Source: SIG469 sp964384255 (GTDB taxonomy: Bacteria > Bacillota > Clostridia > Oscillospirales > Oscillospiraceae). From it: DNA of 16,097 nt. Each line of letters starts with the position of its first letter. The first letter of the stretch is position 1. Positions 5,672-13,546 of the stretch are shown here, in pieces. The stretch spans positions 1 to 16,097 of the forward strand of contig CAYLKH010000052.1 of assembly GCA_964384255.1 (NCBI GenBank), read 5' to 3'. The notes beneath the pieces are model-generated. The model was not told the origin of the DNA and searched no databases. It saw nothing but the letters and a program-made list of their open reading frames with translations. A program made the position numbers and the translations under genes.

Positions 5672-8410
5672 ATGAGCAAATATAAACACATCCTTGACCC
5701 GGTGAAGATCGGCAACGTTACGCTGAAAAACCGTATTCTCAGCGCAAAATGTATCCCCTCCGATCAGAACGATCTGGAAGCGGCTGCTGCATTTTATGAA
5801 AACTTTGCCCGCAAGGGCGCTGCCACTGTAACCTTTGCAGTTGGCACATGGCCCGATTGCGAGGGCAAACGCAGCCAGATGGCCAAACTGAAAATGGACG
5901 ACCCCGAAACTGCCGCCGCCTTTGCCCGCATGTGCGACAGAGTCCATGCCTATGGCGCTCTCTGCTCAGCCTCGTTGATGAATGTTGAACCCCAGGACGT
6001 GGCCATTTCCGACACCCCCAACTGGAACGACATCCCCAAAAACGGCGATTACAGCCGCAACTTCTCCAACAAGCCCGGCATGACCGCTGAGCGCATCGAG
6101 GGTATGCTGGACGACTTTGTTTTCCAGTGCAAGGAGCTGAAAAAGCTGGGCTTTGACATGGTGACCATCTATATGTCTTACCGTGGCGGCATACTGGCCT
6201 GTTCCCTGTCCCCGGTGCTGAACCAGCGCACCGACAAGTGGGGCGGCAAGACCATGCGTGAGCGTGCCTCCCTGACCCTGGAGCTGTTCCGCCGCATCAA
6301 GGAGGCCTGCGGACAGGACTTCCTTATTGAGGCCCAGATATCCGGCGAGGAAGAGGCCCCCGGATACACCATGGAGGACTGGCTGGACTATTGCCAGATG
6401 TGCGAAGGTCTGGTAGACATCTTCCAGGTCCGTGGCTACGAAGGCTCCACCACCCATATGAACAGCTATAACTGCCCCAAGGGCGAACCCCTTAACCTCA
6501 AATTCTCCGATGCCTTCAAGGCGCGGGGCATCAAGGCCCTTGTTTCTCCCGTAGGCGGCTTTGTCAGCCTTGACGATATCGAAAAGTTTATCGCCGAAGG
6601 CCGTACCGACTGCGTTTCCGTTGCCCGTGGCTTTATTGCCGACGAAGACTACGGCATCAAGCTGGAAGAGGGCAGGGGAGAGGACGTAACTCCCTGCCTC
6701 ATGTGCAATGGCTGCCACGGCGGCACCTGCGCTGTTAATCCGGAAGCCGGTTACACCCTGCTTCTGAACCAGAAGCCCCCCAAGGCTGTCACCTCTGTTA
6801 AGAAAGTCGCCGTTATCGGTGGCGGCCCCGCCGGTATGAGAGCTGCCGTTATCGCCGCAAAGCGTGGCCATGACGTAACTCTGTTTGAAAAATCCGATGC
6901 CCTTGGCGGTCAGCTGAAATTTGCAAAATATCCCGTTTTCAAATGGGCACTGAACGATTACTGCCAGTGGCTTATCAGAGAAGTTGAAAAGTCCACCGTT
7001 AAAGTTATGCTGAATACCGAAGCTGACGAAAGCAACCTTAAGGGCTTTGACGCTATTATCGCCGCTCCCGGCTCCGTTCCCGCTGCCATCCCCGTACCCG
7101 GCGCAGACTCCAAAAAGATTTGGACCGTCGAAGACGTTTATGGCCACGAAGCCCAGCTGGGCCACAATGTGGTCGTGGTCGGCGGCTCCTCCAGCGGCAG
7201 AGAAACCGCTCTGTATCTGGCTCAGTGCGGCCACAAGGTCACCATGCTCACCAGAAGCGAAGCCAGGCTTTATGACGATATGCACGCAAAGCGCGCCATG
7301 GAGATCCAGTTCGAGATCAACCCCAACTTTTCCTGTATCGAGCATTGCACCACCAAAGAGATCGGCGACGGCTATGTTATCTGCGATGTTAAGCACGGTA
7401 TTCCCAAGTCCGATGACAATTTTGGCGGTGGCAAGAACGGCGGCGTAGGCGAACATCCTACCCACGATCCCATGGAAATGGGTGGCCCCGGTGGAATGCC
7501 CGGTATGCCTGGTGGCCCCGGTGGAATGCCTGATATGCCCGGTGGCCCCGGCGGTGGAATGCCCGGTGGAATGCCCGGAATGGAAGGCGGCAAATCCATG
7601 CCCAAGGCTGCCAACGTCAGCACCATGGGTGGCAGAACTCCCGACGAGATCAAGGTCGAAGAAGGCCATGGCGGCGGTATGCCCGGTATGCCTGGCTTCG
7701 GCGGCCCTGTCCAGATCGACGAGAGCAAGGTCACTGTCGAAACCTGCCGTATCGAGTTTGACGATATCGTTGTTTCCGGCGGCCGCACCTCTGTCTCTGC
7801 CGAAAAGTTCCAGAGCCTTGCTCCCGAAGTTTACATAATCGGCGACAGCGTAAAACCCGGCGACGTTAAAAACTGCACCTCCACCGCTTATGCCGCAGCT
7901 ATGGCTATCGGCGTTGAGAAAACTGTTGAAACCAGAAAATATCTGGTAAAGTTCGAGCTTGGTGCCAGAGGTATGGAAGAAAATATCCTTACCCTGAATA
8001 TCGAGGACGACGAGATAACCGGTACTTACGATTCTCAGAACCCCGATTTTGAACAGATCAAGCCCCTTGAAGGCGCTACTATCGAAGGCGACACTATGAC
8101 AATCCTTTGCCGTCCTGCTCAGGCACAGTTCAAAATGGTCGGCAAGCTGGATGGCGATAACTGGAGCGGAGAGATCACTGTTATCGAATCCCATGGCCCC
8201 GGTGGCCCTGGTGGAATGCCCGAAGGTGGTCCCGGAGGTCCTGGCGGAATGCCCGGCGGTCCCATGCCTGAAGGTGGTCCCGGTGGAATGCCTGGCGGTC
8301 CCATGCCTGGTGGCCCCGGCGGAATGCCCGAAGGCGGTCCCGGAGGTCCCGGCGGACCTGGCGGCAACGACAAGCCCATAGTATTTACTGCGGTCCGGAT
8401 CGATAAATGA
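5672..8410 (+). CDS. Fe-S flavin oxidoreductase 2 with Gly/Pro-rich inserts and an extra C-terminal domain
   Basis: A 912-residue paralogue of flavin oxidoreductase 1, about 240 residues longer. The FMN barrel (about 1-330) has Tyr167-Met-Ser-Tyr170-Arg-Gly at the usual catalytic position. The cluster ligands are Cys342, 345, 348 and 353, followed by the GGGPAG FAD/NAD site. A roughly 120-residue surface insertion (about 580-690) holds Gly/Pro/Met-rich tracts at 604-640 and 667-679. It lies in the hairpin just before the strand FDDIVVSGG, where the paralogue has only a short turn. The FAD domain closes with VYIIGDSVKPG. Residues 757-840 form an added beta-rich domain (LTLNIEDDEITGTYD, EGDTMTI, DGDNWSGEITV). 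A third GGP/GGMP tract (842-898) separates that domain from its last strand (KPIVFTAVRIDK). No signal peptide. Expected reaction: reduction of an activated C=C bond; substrate unknown. Confidence 0.88.
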   Translation: MSKYKHILDPVKIGNVTLKNRILSAKCIPSDQNDLEAAAAFYENFARKGAATVTFAVGTWPDCEGKRSQMAKLKMDDPETAAAFARMCDRVHAYGALCSASLMNVEPQDVAISDTPNWNDIPKNGDYSRNFSNKPGMTAERIEGMLDDFVFQCKELKKLGFDMVTIYMSYRGGILACSLSPVLNQRTDKWGGKTMRERASLTLELFRRIKEACGQDFLIEAQISGEEEAPGYTMEDWLDYCQMCEGLVDIFQVRGYEGSTTHMNSYNCPKGEPLNLKFSDAFKARGIKALVSPVGGFVSLDDIEKFIAEGRTDCVSVARGFIADEDYGIKLEEGRGEDVTPCLMCNGCHGGTCAVNPEAGYTLLLNQKPPKAVTSVKKVAVIGGGPAGMRAAVIAAKRGHDVTLFEKSDALGGQLKFAKYPVFKWALNDYCQWLIREVEKSTVKVMLNTEADESNLKGFDAIIAAPGSVPAAIPVPGADSKKIWTVEDVYGHEAQLGHNVVVVGGSSSGRETALYLAQCGHKVTMLTRSEARLYDDMHAKRAMEIQFEINPNFSCIEHCTTKEIGDGYVICDVKHGIPKSDDNFGGGKNGGVGEHPTHDPMEMGGPGGMPGMPGGPGGMPDMPGGPGGGMPGGMPGMEGGKSMPKAANVSTMGGRTPDEIKVEEGHGGGMPGMPGFGGPVQIDESKVTVETCRIEFDDIVVSGGRTSVSAEKFQSLAPEVYIIGDSVKPGDVKNCTSTAYAAAMAIGVEKTVETRKYLVKFELGARGMEENILTLNIEDDEITGTYDSQNPDFEQIKPLEGATIEGDTMTILCRPAQAQFKMVGKLDGDNWSGEITVIESHGPGGPGGMPEGGPGGPGGMPGGPMPEGGPGGMPGGPMPGGPGGMPEGGPGGPGGPGGNDKPIVFTAVRIDK
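7481..7591 (+). repeat. Gly/Pro/Met-rich repeat in flavin oxidoreductase 2, first tract
   Basis: Encodes residues 604-640, built from GGPGGMPGMP-like units. It is made of near-identical GGTGGCCCCGGTGGAATGCC units of about 20-30 bases. A shorter tract follows at 7667-7708 (GGGMPGMPGFGGP). Both fall inside one surface hairpin of the FAD/NAD region. Confidence 0.85.
8195..8365 (+). repeat. Gly/Pro/Met-rich repeat in flavin oxidoreductase 2, C-terminal tract
   Basis: Encodes residues 842-898 as mixed GGP, GGMP and EGGP units with strong repetition at the DNA level. It is followed by twelve non-repetitive residues that look like the final beta strand of the preceding domain, so the tract is an internal loop expansion rather than a simple tail. 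Confidence 0.85.
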
Positions 8411-8450
8411 TCCTGCCCATGTAGATATAATCTGAAAGGAAGATCAAAAA

Positions 8451-10166
8451 ATGAAAAAAGCACTTTCCCTTATCCTTGCTGTTACCATGCTGCTTATGCT
8501 GATAACGGCGGGATGCGCAAAATCCGCTGACAGTGACGCGGATACGACCGTTGAAGAAACCACCACCGTTCAGGAATCTGAACAGCCCGAAGAATCTGCG
8601 GACGCAGCCGAGCCTGCTTCTGACGCTGAGCCTGTTCCCGAGGAAGTGGCCGAAGAGCCTCACGACTTCACCGCCCAGCTGCCCCTGTCAGACGAGCCTG
8701 CGACCCTTACTGCCCTGACCAAGAACATAAACCTGATGGGTCCCCTGTCTTCTCTTGGTTATACCGAATATGGCGATATGCCCTTCTGGTCCGAGCTGGA
8801 AGAAATGACCAACGTCCATCTGGATGTGCGTTATATCTCCTTCATGGCCTGGGACGAGCAGTATAACCTGTTCATCGCCTCCGGTGACTACACCGATCTG
8901 GTATTCGGCGGCGACTACACCTCCGGCCTGACTGCCGCCGTTGAGGACGAATATGTTCTTGACCTCAGCCCATATATCCAGGATTATGCTCCTAATTATT
9001 ACAACAGAGTTATGGAGCTTGGCTACGAAGACGACGTTACCACCGATGGCCTGTGGCTGTCTATCCACTCTTTCTACGATGAATTCCGAAGCAATCAGGG
9101 TCTGCTGATCCGTCAGGACTGGCTGGATGAGCTGGGACTTGACGCTCCCACCAACTGGGACGAGTGGCACGACGTTCTGCTGGCCTTCAAGACCGAGTAT
9201 GACCCCTTCAAGACCATCGATATCAACAGTGAGTGCGTGCTGACCAATTATGGCGGCTATGACTTCCCTCTGTATTCCGTCGGTATGTCCTCTCTGCCTT
9301 ATTACCAGATCGACGGCGAGGTCCATTGCTCCCTGACCGAAGACTGCTATAAGGAATACCTCAAAACCCTTAACCAGTACTACGAAGAGGGCATTATCAA
9401 TCCCGAGTTCTACATCTATTCCTACGACCCCACCAGCAGCCAGTTTAACGGCTGGATAATCTCCGACGATATGGGCGTATGGTGTTCCAGCGTTGAAGGC
9501 ATCGCCACCGTCGATTCTCTCGAAACCTCCGAGGGCTTTGCGGTGTCTCCCATCAACGGACCTGCCGACAACGAAGAGGGCAAAAACCTGACCACCACCG
9601 TTTCTATCAGCGATATGTCCGATACACTTGTCACCACCGGCTGCAAGGATGTTGAGCTGGCTCTGGCATGGATGGACTTCTGGTACACCAACGAGGGCGT
9701 TAATATGTACAACTATGGCGTTGAAGGCGTTGATTTCAACGTAGTTGATGGCGAAGTTGAGCTGACCGACAAGGTCCTGAACAACGAATTCGGCACCGAT
9801 GTCACCCAGTATCTCCGTGCAGTCTGCCCCTATGCCAACCTGACCGGTATGGCTATCCGCACCCGTACCGCCTTCACCTATACCGATATGCAGCGTGAAG
9901 CATGGGATCTGTGGACCTCCACCGTTGGCGACGGCGAAAGAGCCATTCCCCAGGGCGCGACTCTGGATACCGATGCCTCTACCGAACGCACCAACATCAG
10001 CTCCGACATCGCTACCTATGCTGACGAATGCATTTCCCGCTTCGTTATGGGCGAGCTGAACTTTGACTCCGATTGGGACGAGTTCGTTGCCGGATGCGAA
10101 AGCATGAACCTTGCCCGCTGCATCGAGCTGACTCAGGAAGCTTATGATGCCTATCTGGGCAAATAA
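8451..10166 (+). CDS. extracellular solute-binding lipoprotein 2
   Basis: A 571-residue paralogue of lipoprotein 1. The signal peptide is MKKALSLILAVTMLLMLITAG and Cys22 is the likely lipidated residue. Thr at -3 of the lipobox is atypical (Leu is usual). An acidic Glu/Thr/Ala-rich linker (about 23-75) precedes the solute-binding domain (SGDYTDLVFGGDYTSG near 145; C-terminal ELNFDSDWDEFV and IELTQEAYDAY). It should bind a solute at the cell surface. The ribosome site GAAAGGAAG is nine bases from ATG, and the gene starts 40 bases after flavin oxidoreductase 2, so it is surely co-transcribed. No permease or ATPase partner is seen. The three lipoproteins differ in ligand-site loops, so they may bind different forms of the substrate (inference). 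Confidence 0.92.
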   Translation: MKKALSLILAVTMLLMLITAGCAKSADSDADTTVEETTTVQESEQPEESADAAEPASDAEPVPEEVAEEPHDFTAQLPLSDEPATLTALTKNINLMGPLSSLGYTEYGDMPFWSELEEMTNVHLDVRYISFMAWDEQYNLFIASGDYTDLVFGGDYTSGLTAAVEDEYVLDLSPYIQDYAPNYYNRVMELGYEDDVTTDGLWLSIHSFYDEFRSNQGLLIRQDWLDELGLDAPTNWDEWHDVLLAFKTEYDPFKTIDINSECVLTNYGGYDFPLYSVGMSSLPYYQIDGEVHCSLTEDCYKEYLKTLNQYYEEGIINPEFYIYSYDPTSSQFNGWIISDDMGVWCSSVEGIATVDSLETSEGFAVSPINGPADNEEGKNLTTTVSISDMSDTLVTTGCKDVELALAWMDFWYTNEGVNMYNYGVEGVDFNVVDGEVELTDKVLNNEFGTDVTQYLRAVCPYANLTGMAIRTRTAFTYTDMQREAWDLWTSTVGDGERAIPQGATLDTDASTERTNISSDIATYADECISRFVMGELNFDSDWDEFVAGCESMNLARCIELTQEAYDAYLGK

Positions 10167-10185
10167 TTGATTAAAAAAATCCAAT

Positions 10186-10220
10186 GCAAGCGGTCATCGC
10201 CATCTGCGGTGGCCGCTTGC
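10186..10220 (+). other. intercistronic hairpin after lipoprotein gene 2
   Basis: A 15-bp stem (10186-10200 with 10206-10220, two G-T pairs) closes a five-base loop. The outer arms are GCAAGCGG and CCGCTTGC. It sits between lipoprotein 2 and the MaoC-like gene, preceded by seven A residues and not followed by a U-run. It could attenuate transcription or protect the upstream mRNA from 3' exonucleases. As the complement it would read as a hairpin followed by TTGGATTTTTTT, but no minus-strand gene needs terminating here. Confidence 0.5.
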
Positions 10221-10254
10221 GGAGATATTTAAAGAAAAGGAAGGATTCTAAATT

Positions 10255-11742
10255 ATGGGAAAATATAAAATTGTTTATCCCGGCCAGTACACTGCCGAAG
10301 AACAGGCTGTCCTTGATGCCTACAAGGCTGAAAAAGATGCCCTGAACGCCCGTGGCGACATCAATGTTGCTGACCTTATTGCCGGTAAGATCCCTGCCGG
10401 AACTCCCGGTATCGGCAGAAAAGACACCATCACCAAAAGAACTCTCCAGGGTAACTATCTTATGCCCGACCCCACCAACCCCCTGTATTTCGACAAAGAG
10501 TACGCATCCAAAAGCCCCTATGGCGACGTTATCGCCTTCCCCTTTATGGTAGCTCATGACGGCGCTTTCTTCGATGCCATGCCTTATCAGCTGAGAGATA
10601 CCCTGACCATCTCCGGCCTGACCCATGACTTCGACCTGCTCAAGCCCATTTACGAAGGCGACGTTCTTTACTATGTCACCGACGAGCAGACCTTTACCGA
10701 CATCACTCCCGCCGAGGGCAGCGAATTCCGCACCTTTGACATCACCGGCAAGGGCAGAGTTTTCAACCAGAAGGGCGAGCTGGTTTGCCGCGGTCGTTCC
10801 AGAGTTAAAGAAAGCCTGAGAATCCTCGCCGAAGGCAGCACCACCCCCAAGATGGTCGGCCAGGATTGCCCCGACTGGTGGTCCATGGCTCCCGTACAGT
10901 ACACCACTGACGAACAGTGGGAAGTTATCAGAAAATACTGGTCCGAAGAAAAGCGCCGTGGCGCCGAGCCTCTTTACTGGGAAGATGTAAATATCGGCGA
11001 TATGCCCATTCCCACTGTTGACGGCCCCTTCAAGAACATCGAAGTCGGCGGACCTCCCATGATGATGCCCGAAGGCGAAGGCGGCCCCGGCGGCCCTGAT
11101 GGCGAAGGCCCTGGTGGTCCCGGTGGTCCCGGCGGTGAAGGCCCCGGAGGTCATGGTCCCATGTCTCCCGATGATATGCCCGATATGCCTCCCATGCCCG
11201 AAGGCGAAATGCCCATGATGCACGCTCCCAAAGGCTCCGGCGAGACCCGTACCCTCCGGTTGCAGATGGAAGACCCCGAAACCTTTGCAAAGATGGTTCG
11301 CTGCGAGGTGGACGGCAACTGGTATCTGCCCGAGGATCTGCCTGATTATAACAATAAGCGCAGCATCATTATGAACTTCCATGCCCGTGACATGGCTTGC
11401 CGCATGATGACCAACTGGATGGGCGACCACGGCTGGATCAGCAACGTAAAATGGCGCATCATGCGCAAAACTCCCGGCTACGATACTCCCGAATATCCCG
11501 ACAACCCCGCCAGCTTCGTTGCCGACGTTCCTGTCAGCGCTGACCCCAATCTTGAAAACTGGTACGACAACCAGCAGCACGGTCTGGAATATGACTTCAT
11601 CATCTCCAAGGGTTATGTGACCGATAAGTTTGTCAAAGACGGCGAGCATTTTGTCAAGCTGGAATGGTGGGTATCCCGCCTGTTCGGTAAGGTTTATGAA
11701 GAGGGCGAAGCTACTATCAAGCTGCCCAGCAGAGGTGAATAA
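10255..11742 (+). CDS. MaoC-like double-hotdog protein with a Gly/Pro-rich linker
   Basis: A 495-residue protein resembling the two-hotdog MaoC / FAS1-like dehydratases that hydrate or dehydrate acyl thioesters. The N-terminal hotdog (about 55-195) has DPTNPLYFDKEYA at 72-84, equivalent to the D-x-N-P-L-H hydratase motif but with Tyr78 in place of His, as is usual in the non-catalytic N-terminal half. The second half (about 331-495) contains FHARDMACRMMTNWMGDHGW (375-394) and ends KLPSRG, as in the family. Residues 265-329 between the halves are a Gly/Pro-rich, then Asp/Met/Pro-rich linker. No clear Asp/His catalytic pair is identified, so activity is inferred from family only. Ribosome site AAGGAAGGA; no signal peptide. 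Its stop is one base from the next ATG. A hydratase beside enoate-type reductases suggests successive steps on one unsaturated substrate. Confidence 0.78.
   Translation: MGKYKIVYPGQYTAEEQAVLDAYKAEKDALNARGDINVADLIAGKIPAGTPGIGRKDTITKRTLQGNYLMPDPTNPLYFDKEYASKSPYGDVIAFPFMVAHDGAFFDAMPYQLRDTLTISGLTHDFDLLKPIYEGDVLYYVTDEQTFTDITPAEGSEFRTFDITGKGRVFNQKGELVCRGRSRVKESLRILAEGSTTPKMVGQDCPDWWSMAPVQYTTDEQWEVIRKYWSEEKRRGAEPLYWEDVNIGDMPIPTVDGPFKNIEVGGPPMMMPEGEGGPGGPDGEGPGGPGGPGGEGPGGHGPMSPDDMPDMPPMPEGEMPMMHAPKGSGETRTLRLQMEDPETFAKMVRCEVDGNWYLPEDLPDYNNKRSIIMNFHARDMACRMMTNWMGDHGWISNVKWRIMRKTPGYDTPEYPDNPASFVADVPVSADPNLENWYDNQQHGLEYDFIISKGYVTDKFVKDGEHFVKLEWWVSRLFGKVYEEGEATIKLPSRGE
11047..11241 (+). repeat. Gly/Pro-rich linker repeat in the MaoC-like gene
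   Basis: Encodes residues 265-329: GGP units with GEGPGG variation (about 277-302), then a Met/Pro/Asp-rich stretch (PDDMPDMPPMPEGEMPMM). It is less regular than the tracts in the flavodoxin and small-protein genes. It lies exactly between the two hotdog halves. Confidence 0.8.
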
Positions 11743-11743
11743 G

Positions 11744-13432
11744 ATGAAAAATATAAAAAAATTTGCTGCACTTTTTTTGGTGCTTGCCATGGTCCTGTGC
11801 CTCCTTGCCGGCTGCGGCTCCAAAGAAGAAACTTCTGCTGAAACCATGACCGAAAGCACCTCCGCTTCCGAAACTGTAGCAGAAGAAAAAACTGCCGATG
11901 TCGAAGCTCCTGACGCCGCCGAAGGCGAAGCCGAAGAAGCCGAAGTTGAAGCAGCCCCCCTTGAGTGGCCTGTAGAAGTTTCGCTGCCTCTGGCTGATGA
12001 GATGACTACCCTGACCTTCTGGTACAGCGCGTTCCCCAACTGGGATTTCGACACCGTTTTCGGCCAGAATCCCGCTATCCTCAAGGCAGAAGAGATGACC
12101 AACGTCCATGCTGAGATCAATTTTATCATCATGGATGCCTTTGCCGAAAAGTTCAATCTTATGATAGCTTCCGGCGAATATCCCGACCTTATCAGCTCCG
12201 GCTCTTATGTTGGCGGCTGCGCTCAGGCCTTTGAGGACGAGGTCATTATCGACATCACCGACATGGTCGAAGGTCTGGCTAACAACTATATGGCTCTGCT
12301 CAACAGAGACGAGATCACCCTGAAATCAGCTTATGATGACGAAAGCCGCATCCTGGGCTTTGCAACCATCTCCAAAGAAGCTGCTCTGCCGGCCGACGGC
12401 CTTATTATCCGTCAGGACTGGCTGGACGATCTGGGCCTCGACTCTCCCGTTACCTATACCGATTATGAGAACGTGATGCAGGCGTTTATCGATGCTTATG
12501 GCATAACCGAACCCTTTGCCGTCAACTCCACCGGTATTGAAGAGGGGCTTCTGGCCGGTTTCGGCAGCGCTGTTGGCTATTATGTTAAAGACGGCGAAGT
12601 CACTGCCGGTTACATTGCTCCCGAGATGAAAGAATATGTCGAGATGATAAAGGAATGGTACCAGAAGGGCTACATCAGCTCAGAATTCACCACCAATCCC
12701 GAATCCCGTCCCGACGAAAGCACCATCCTTTCCAACAACACCGGTATCTGGATAAATGGCTATCAGCTGACCGACTATGAGAAAAAGGCTTCCGACCCCA
12801 ACTACAAGCTGGCCGGTTCTCTGCTCCCCGTTAAGAACGAGGGCGACATTATCCATACCAGCTATCAGGCCTCGACCATCGACGGCAATATGCTGTTCTG
12901 CATCACCTCCTGCTGCGAAACCCCCGAGACAGCGGTCAAGTGGATGGACTTCTGGTACAGCGAAGAAGGATACTACCTTTGCAACTATGGTGTTGAGGGC
13001 CTGACCTATGATCTGATCGACGGCGAGCCTGTTATGACCGAGCTTATGACCAACAACCCCGACGGGCTGGACGTTCGCGCCACGGTTATGTACTTCACCG
13101 TTCAGCTGAACATCCCTTATTATAAGGATGCCAACAACCTGAACTCTGCCTATACCGAAACCGAAATGAACGCCCGTGAGATCTGGGGTTCCAACCAGGA
13201 CGGAGCATGGGTGATCCCCTCTGCCGCAGCCTTCAATACCGACGAAGCCGCCGCTTATGCCCTGCACAACACCGATATTGAGACTTATGCAGACGAAAAC
13301 ATCCTGCGCTTTATCCTGGGCGAGCGCTCTATGGACGAGTGGGACGAATATGTGTCTATCTTCTATGAGCTGGGTATTCAGGAGTGCATCGATGCCTATC
13401 AGACCTGCTATGACAGGTTCATGTCCAGATAA
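11744..13432 (+). CDS. extracellular solute-binding lipoprotein 3
   Basis: A 562-residue third paralogue. The signal peptide ends LLAG before Cys24. A very acidic Glu/Ala/Thr linker (about 25-80) precedes the solute-binding domain (ASGEYPDLISSGSYVGG near 138; RQDWLDDLGLDSP, also in lipoprotein 2; C-terminal DEWDEYVSIFYEL and QTCYDRF). It is more divergent than the first two: the FDSDWD motif is reduced to MDEWD. The start chosen has AGAGGTG just upstream, inside the end of the MaoC-like gene, and gives an intact signal peptide. The single-base gap after the MaoC-like stop suggests translational coupling, tying lipoprotein output to the enzyme. The role should be surface binding of a solute, with no transporter partner in view. 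Confidence 0.92.
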   Translation: MKNIKKFAALFLVLAMVLCLLAGCGSKEETSAETMTESTSASETVAEEKTADVEAPDAAEGEAEEAEVEAAPLEWPVEVSLPLADEMTTLTFWYSAFPNWDFDTVFGQNPAILKAEEMTNVHAEINFIIMDAFAEKFNLMIASGEYPDLISSGSYVGGCAQAFEDEVIIDITDMVEGLANNYMALLNRDEITLKSAYDDESRILGFATISKEAALPADGLIIRQDWLDDLGLDSPVTYTDYENVMQAFIDAYGITEPFAVNSTGIEEGLLAGFGSAVGYYVKDGEVTAGYIAPEMKEYVEMIKEWYQKGYISSEFTTNPESRPDESTILSNNTGIWINGYQLTDYEKKASDPNYKLAGSLLPVKNEGDIIHTSYQASTIDGNMLFCITSCCETPETAVKWMDFWYSEEGYYLCNYGVEGLTYDLIDGEPVMTELMTNNPDGLDVRATVMYFTVQLNIPYYKDANNLNSAYTETEMNAREIWGSNQDGAWVIPSAAAFNTDEAAAYALHNTDIETYADENILRFILGERSMDEWDEYVSIFYELGIQECIDAYQTCYDRFMSR

Positions 13433-13442
13433 CTGAACCACC

Positions 13443-13476
13443 TGCAAAAACTGCAACACAGTGCAGTAACTGCAAC
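13443..13476 (+). promoter_or_regulatory. TGCAAC repeat array, probable activator site B
   Basis: TGCAACAC (13452-13459), eleven bases, TGCAACTT (13471-13478), matching the element before flavin oxidoreductase 2. Here two more half-sites are present, TGCAAA at 13443 and TGCAGT at 13462, so starts fall at 9, 10 and 9-base steps, close to one helical turn. ACTGCA/TGCAGT (13451-13467 region) is also a small inverted repeat. This looks like a cooperative binding array for the same regulator. Confidence 0.6.
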
Positions 13477-13506
13477 TTGAATCCTGACAGGTACAATTGA
13501 TATAAT
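13477..13506 (+). promoter_or_regulatory. promoter of the flavodoxin genes
   Basis: TTGAAT (13477-13482), 18 bases, TATAAT (13501-13506, perfect -10). The -35 element directly follows the second TGCAAC half-site. Transcription would start near 13513, about 34 bases before the flavodoxin 1 ATG, which has GAAAGGAAG as its ribosome site. Confidence 0.65.
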
Positions 13507-13546
13507 TCATTATAGGAAAATTTCTTATTGAAAGGAAGAAACAGAT

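Noticed and set aside
8426..8431. TATAAT upstream of lipoprotein 2
   Set aside because: It lies only a few bases before the ribosome site and no -35 hexamer is found 16-18 bases upstream. Chance match in an AT-rich gap.
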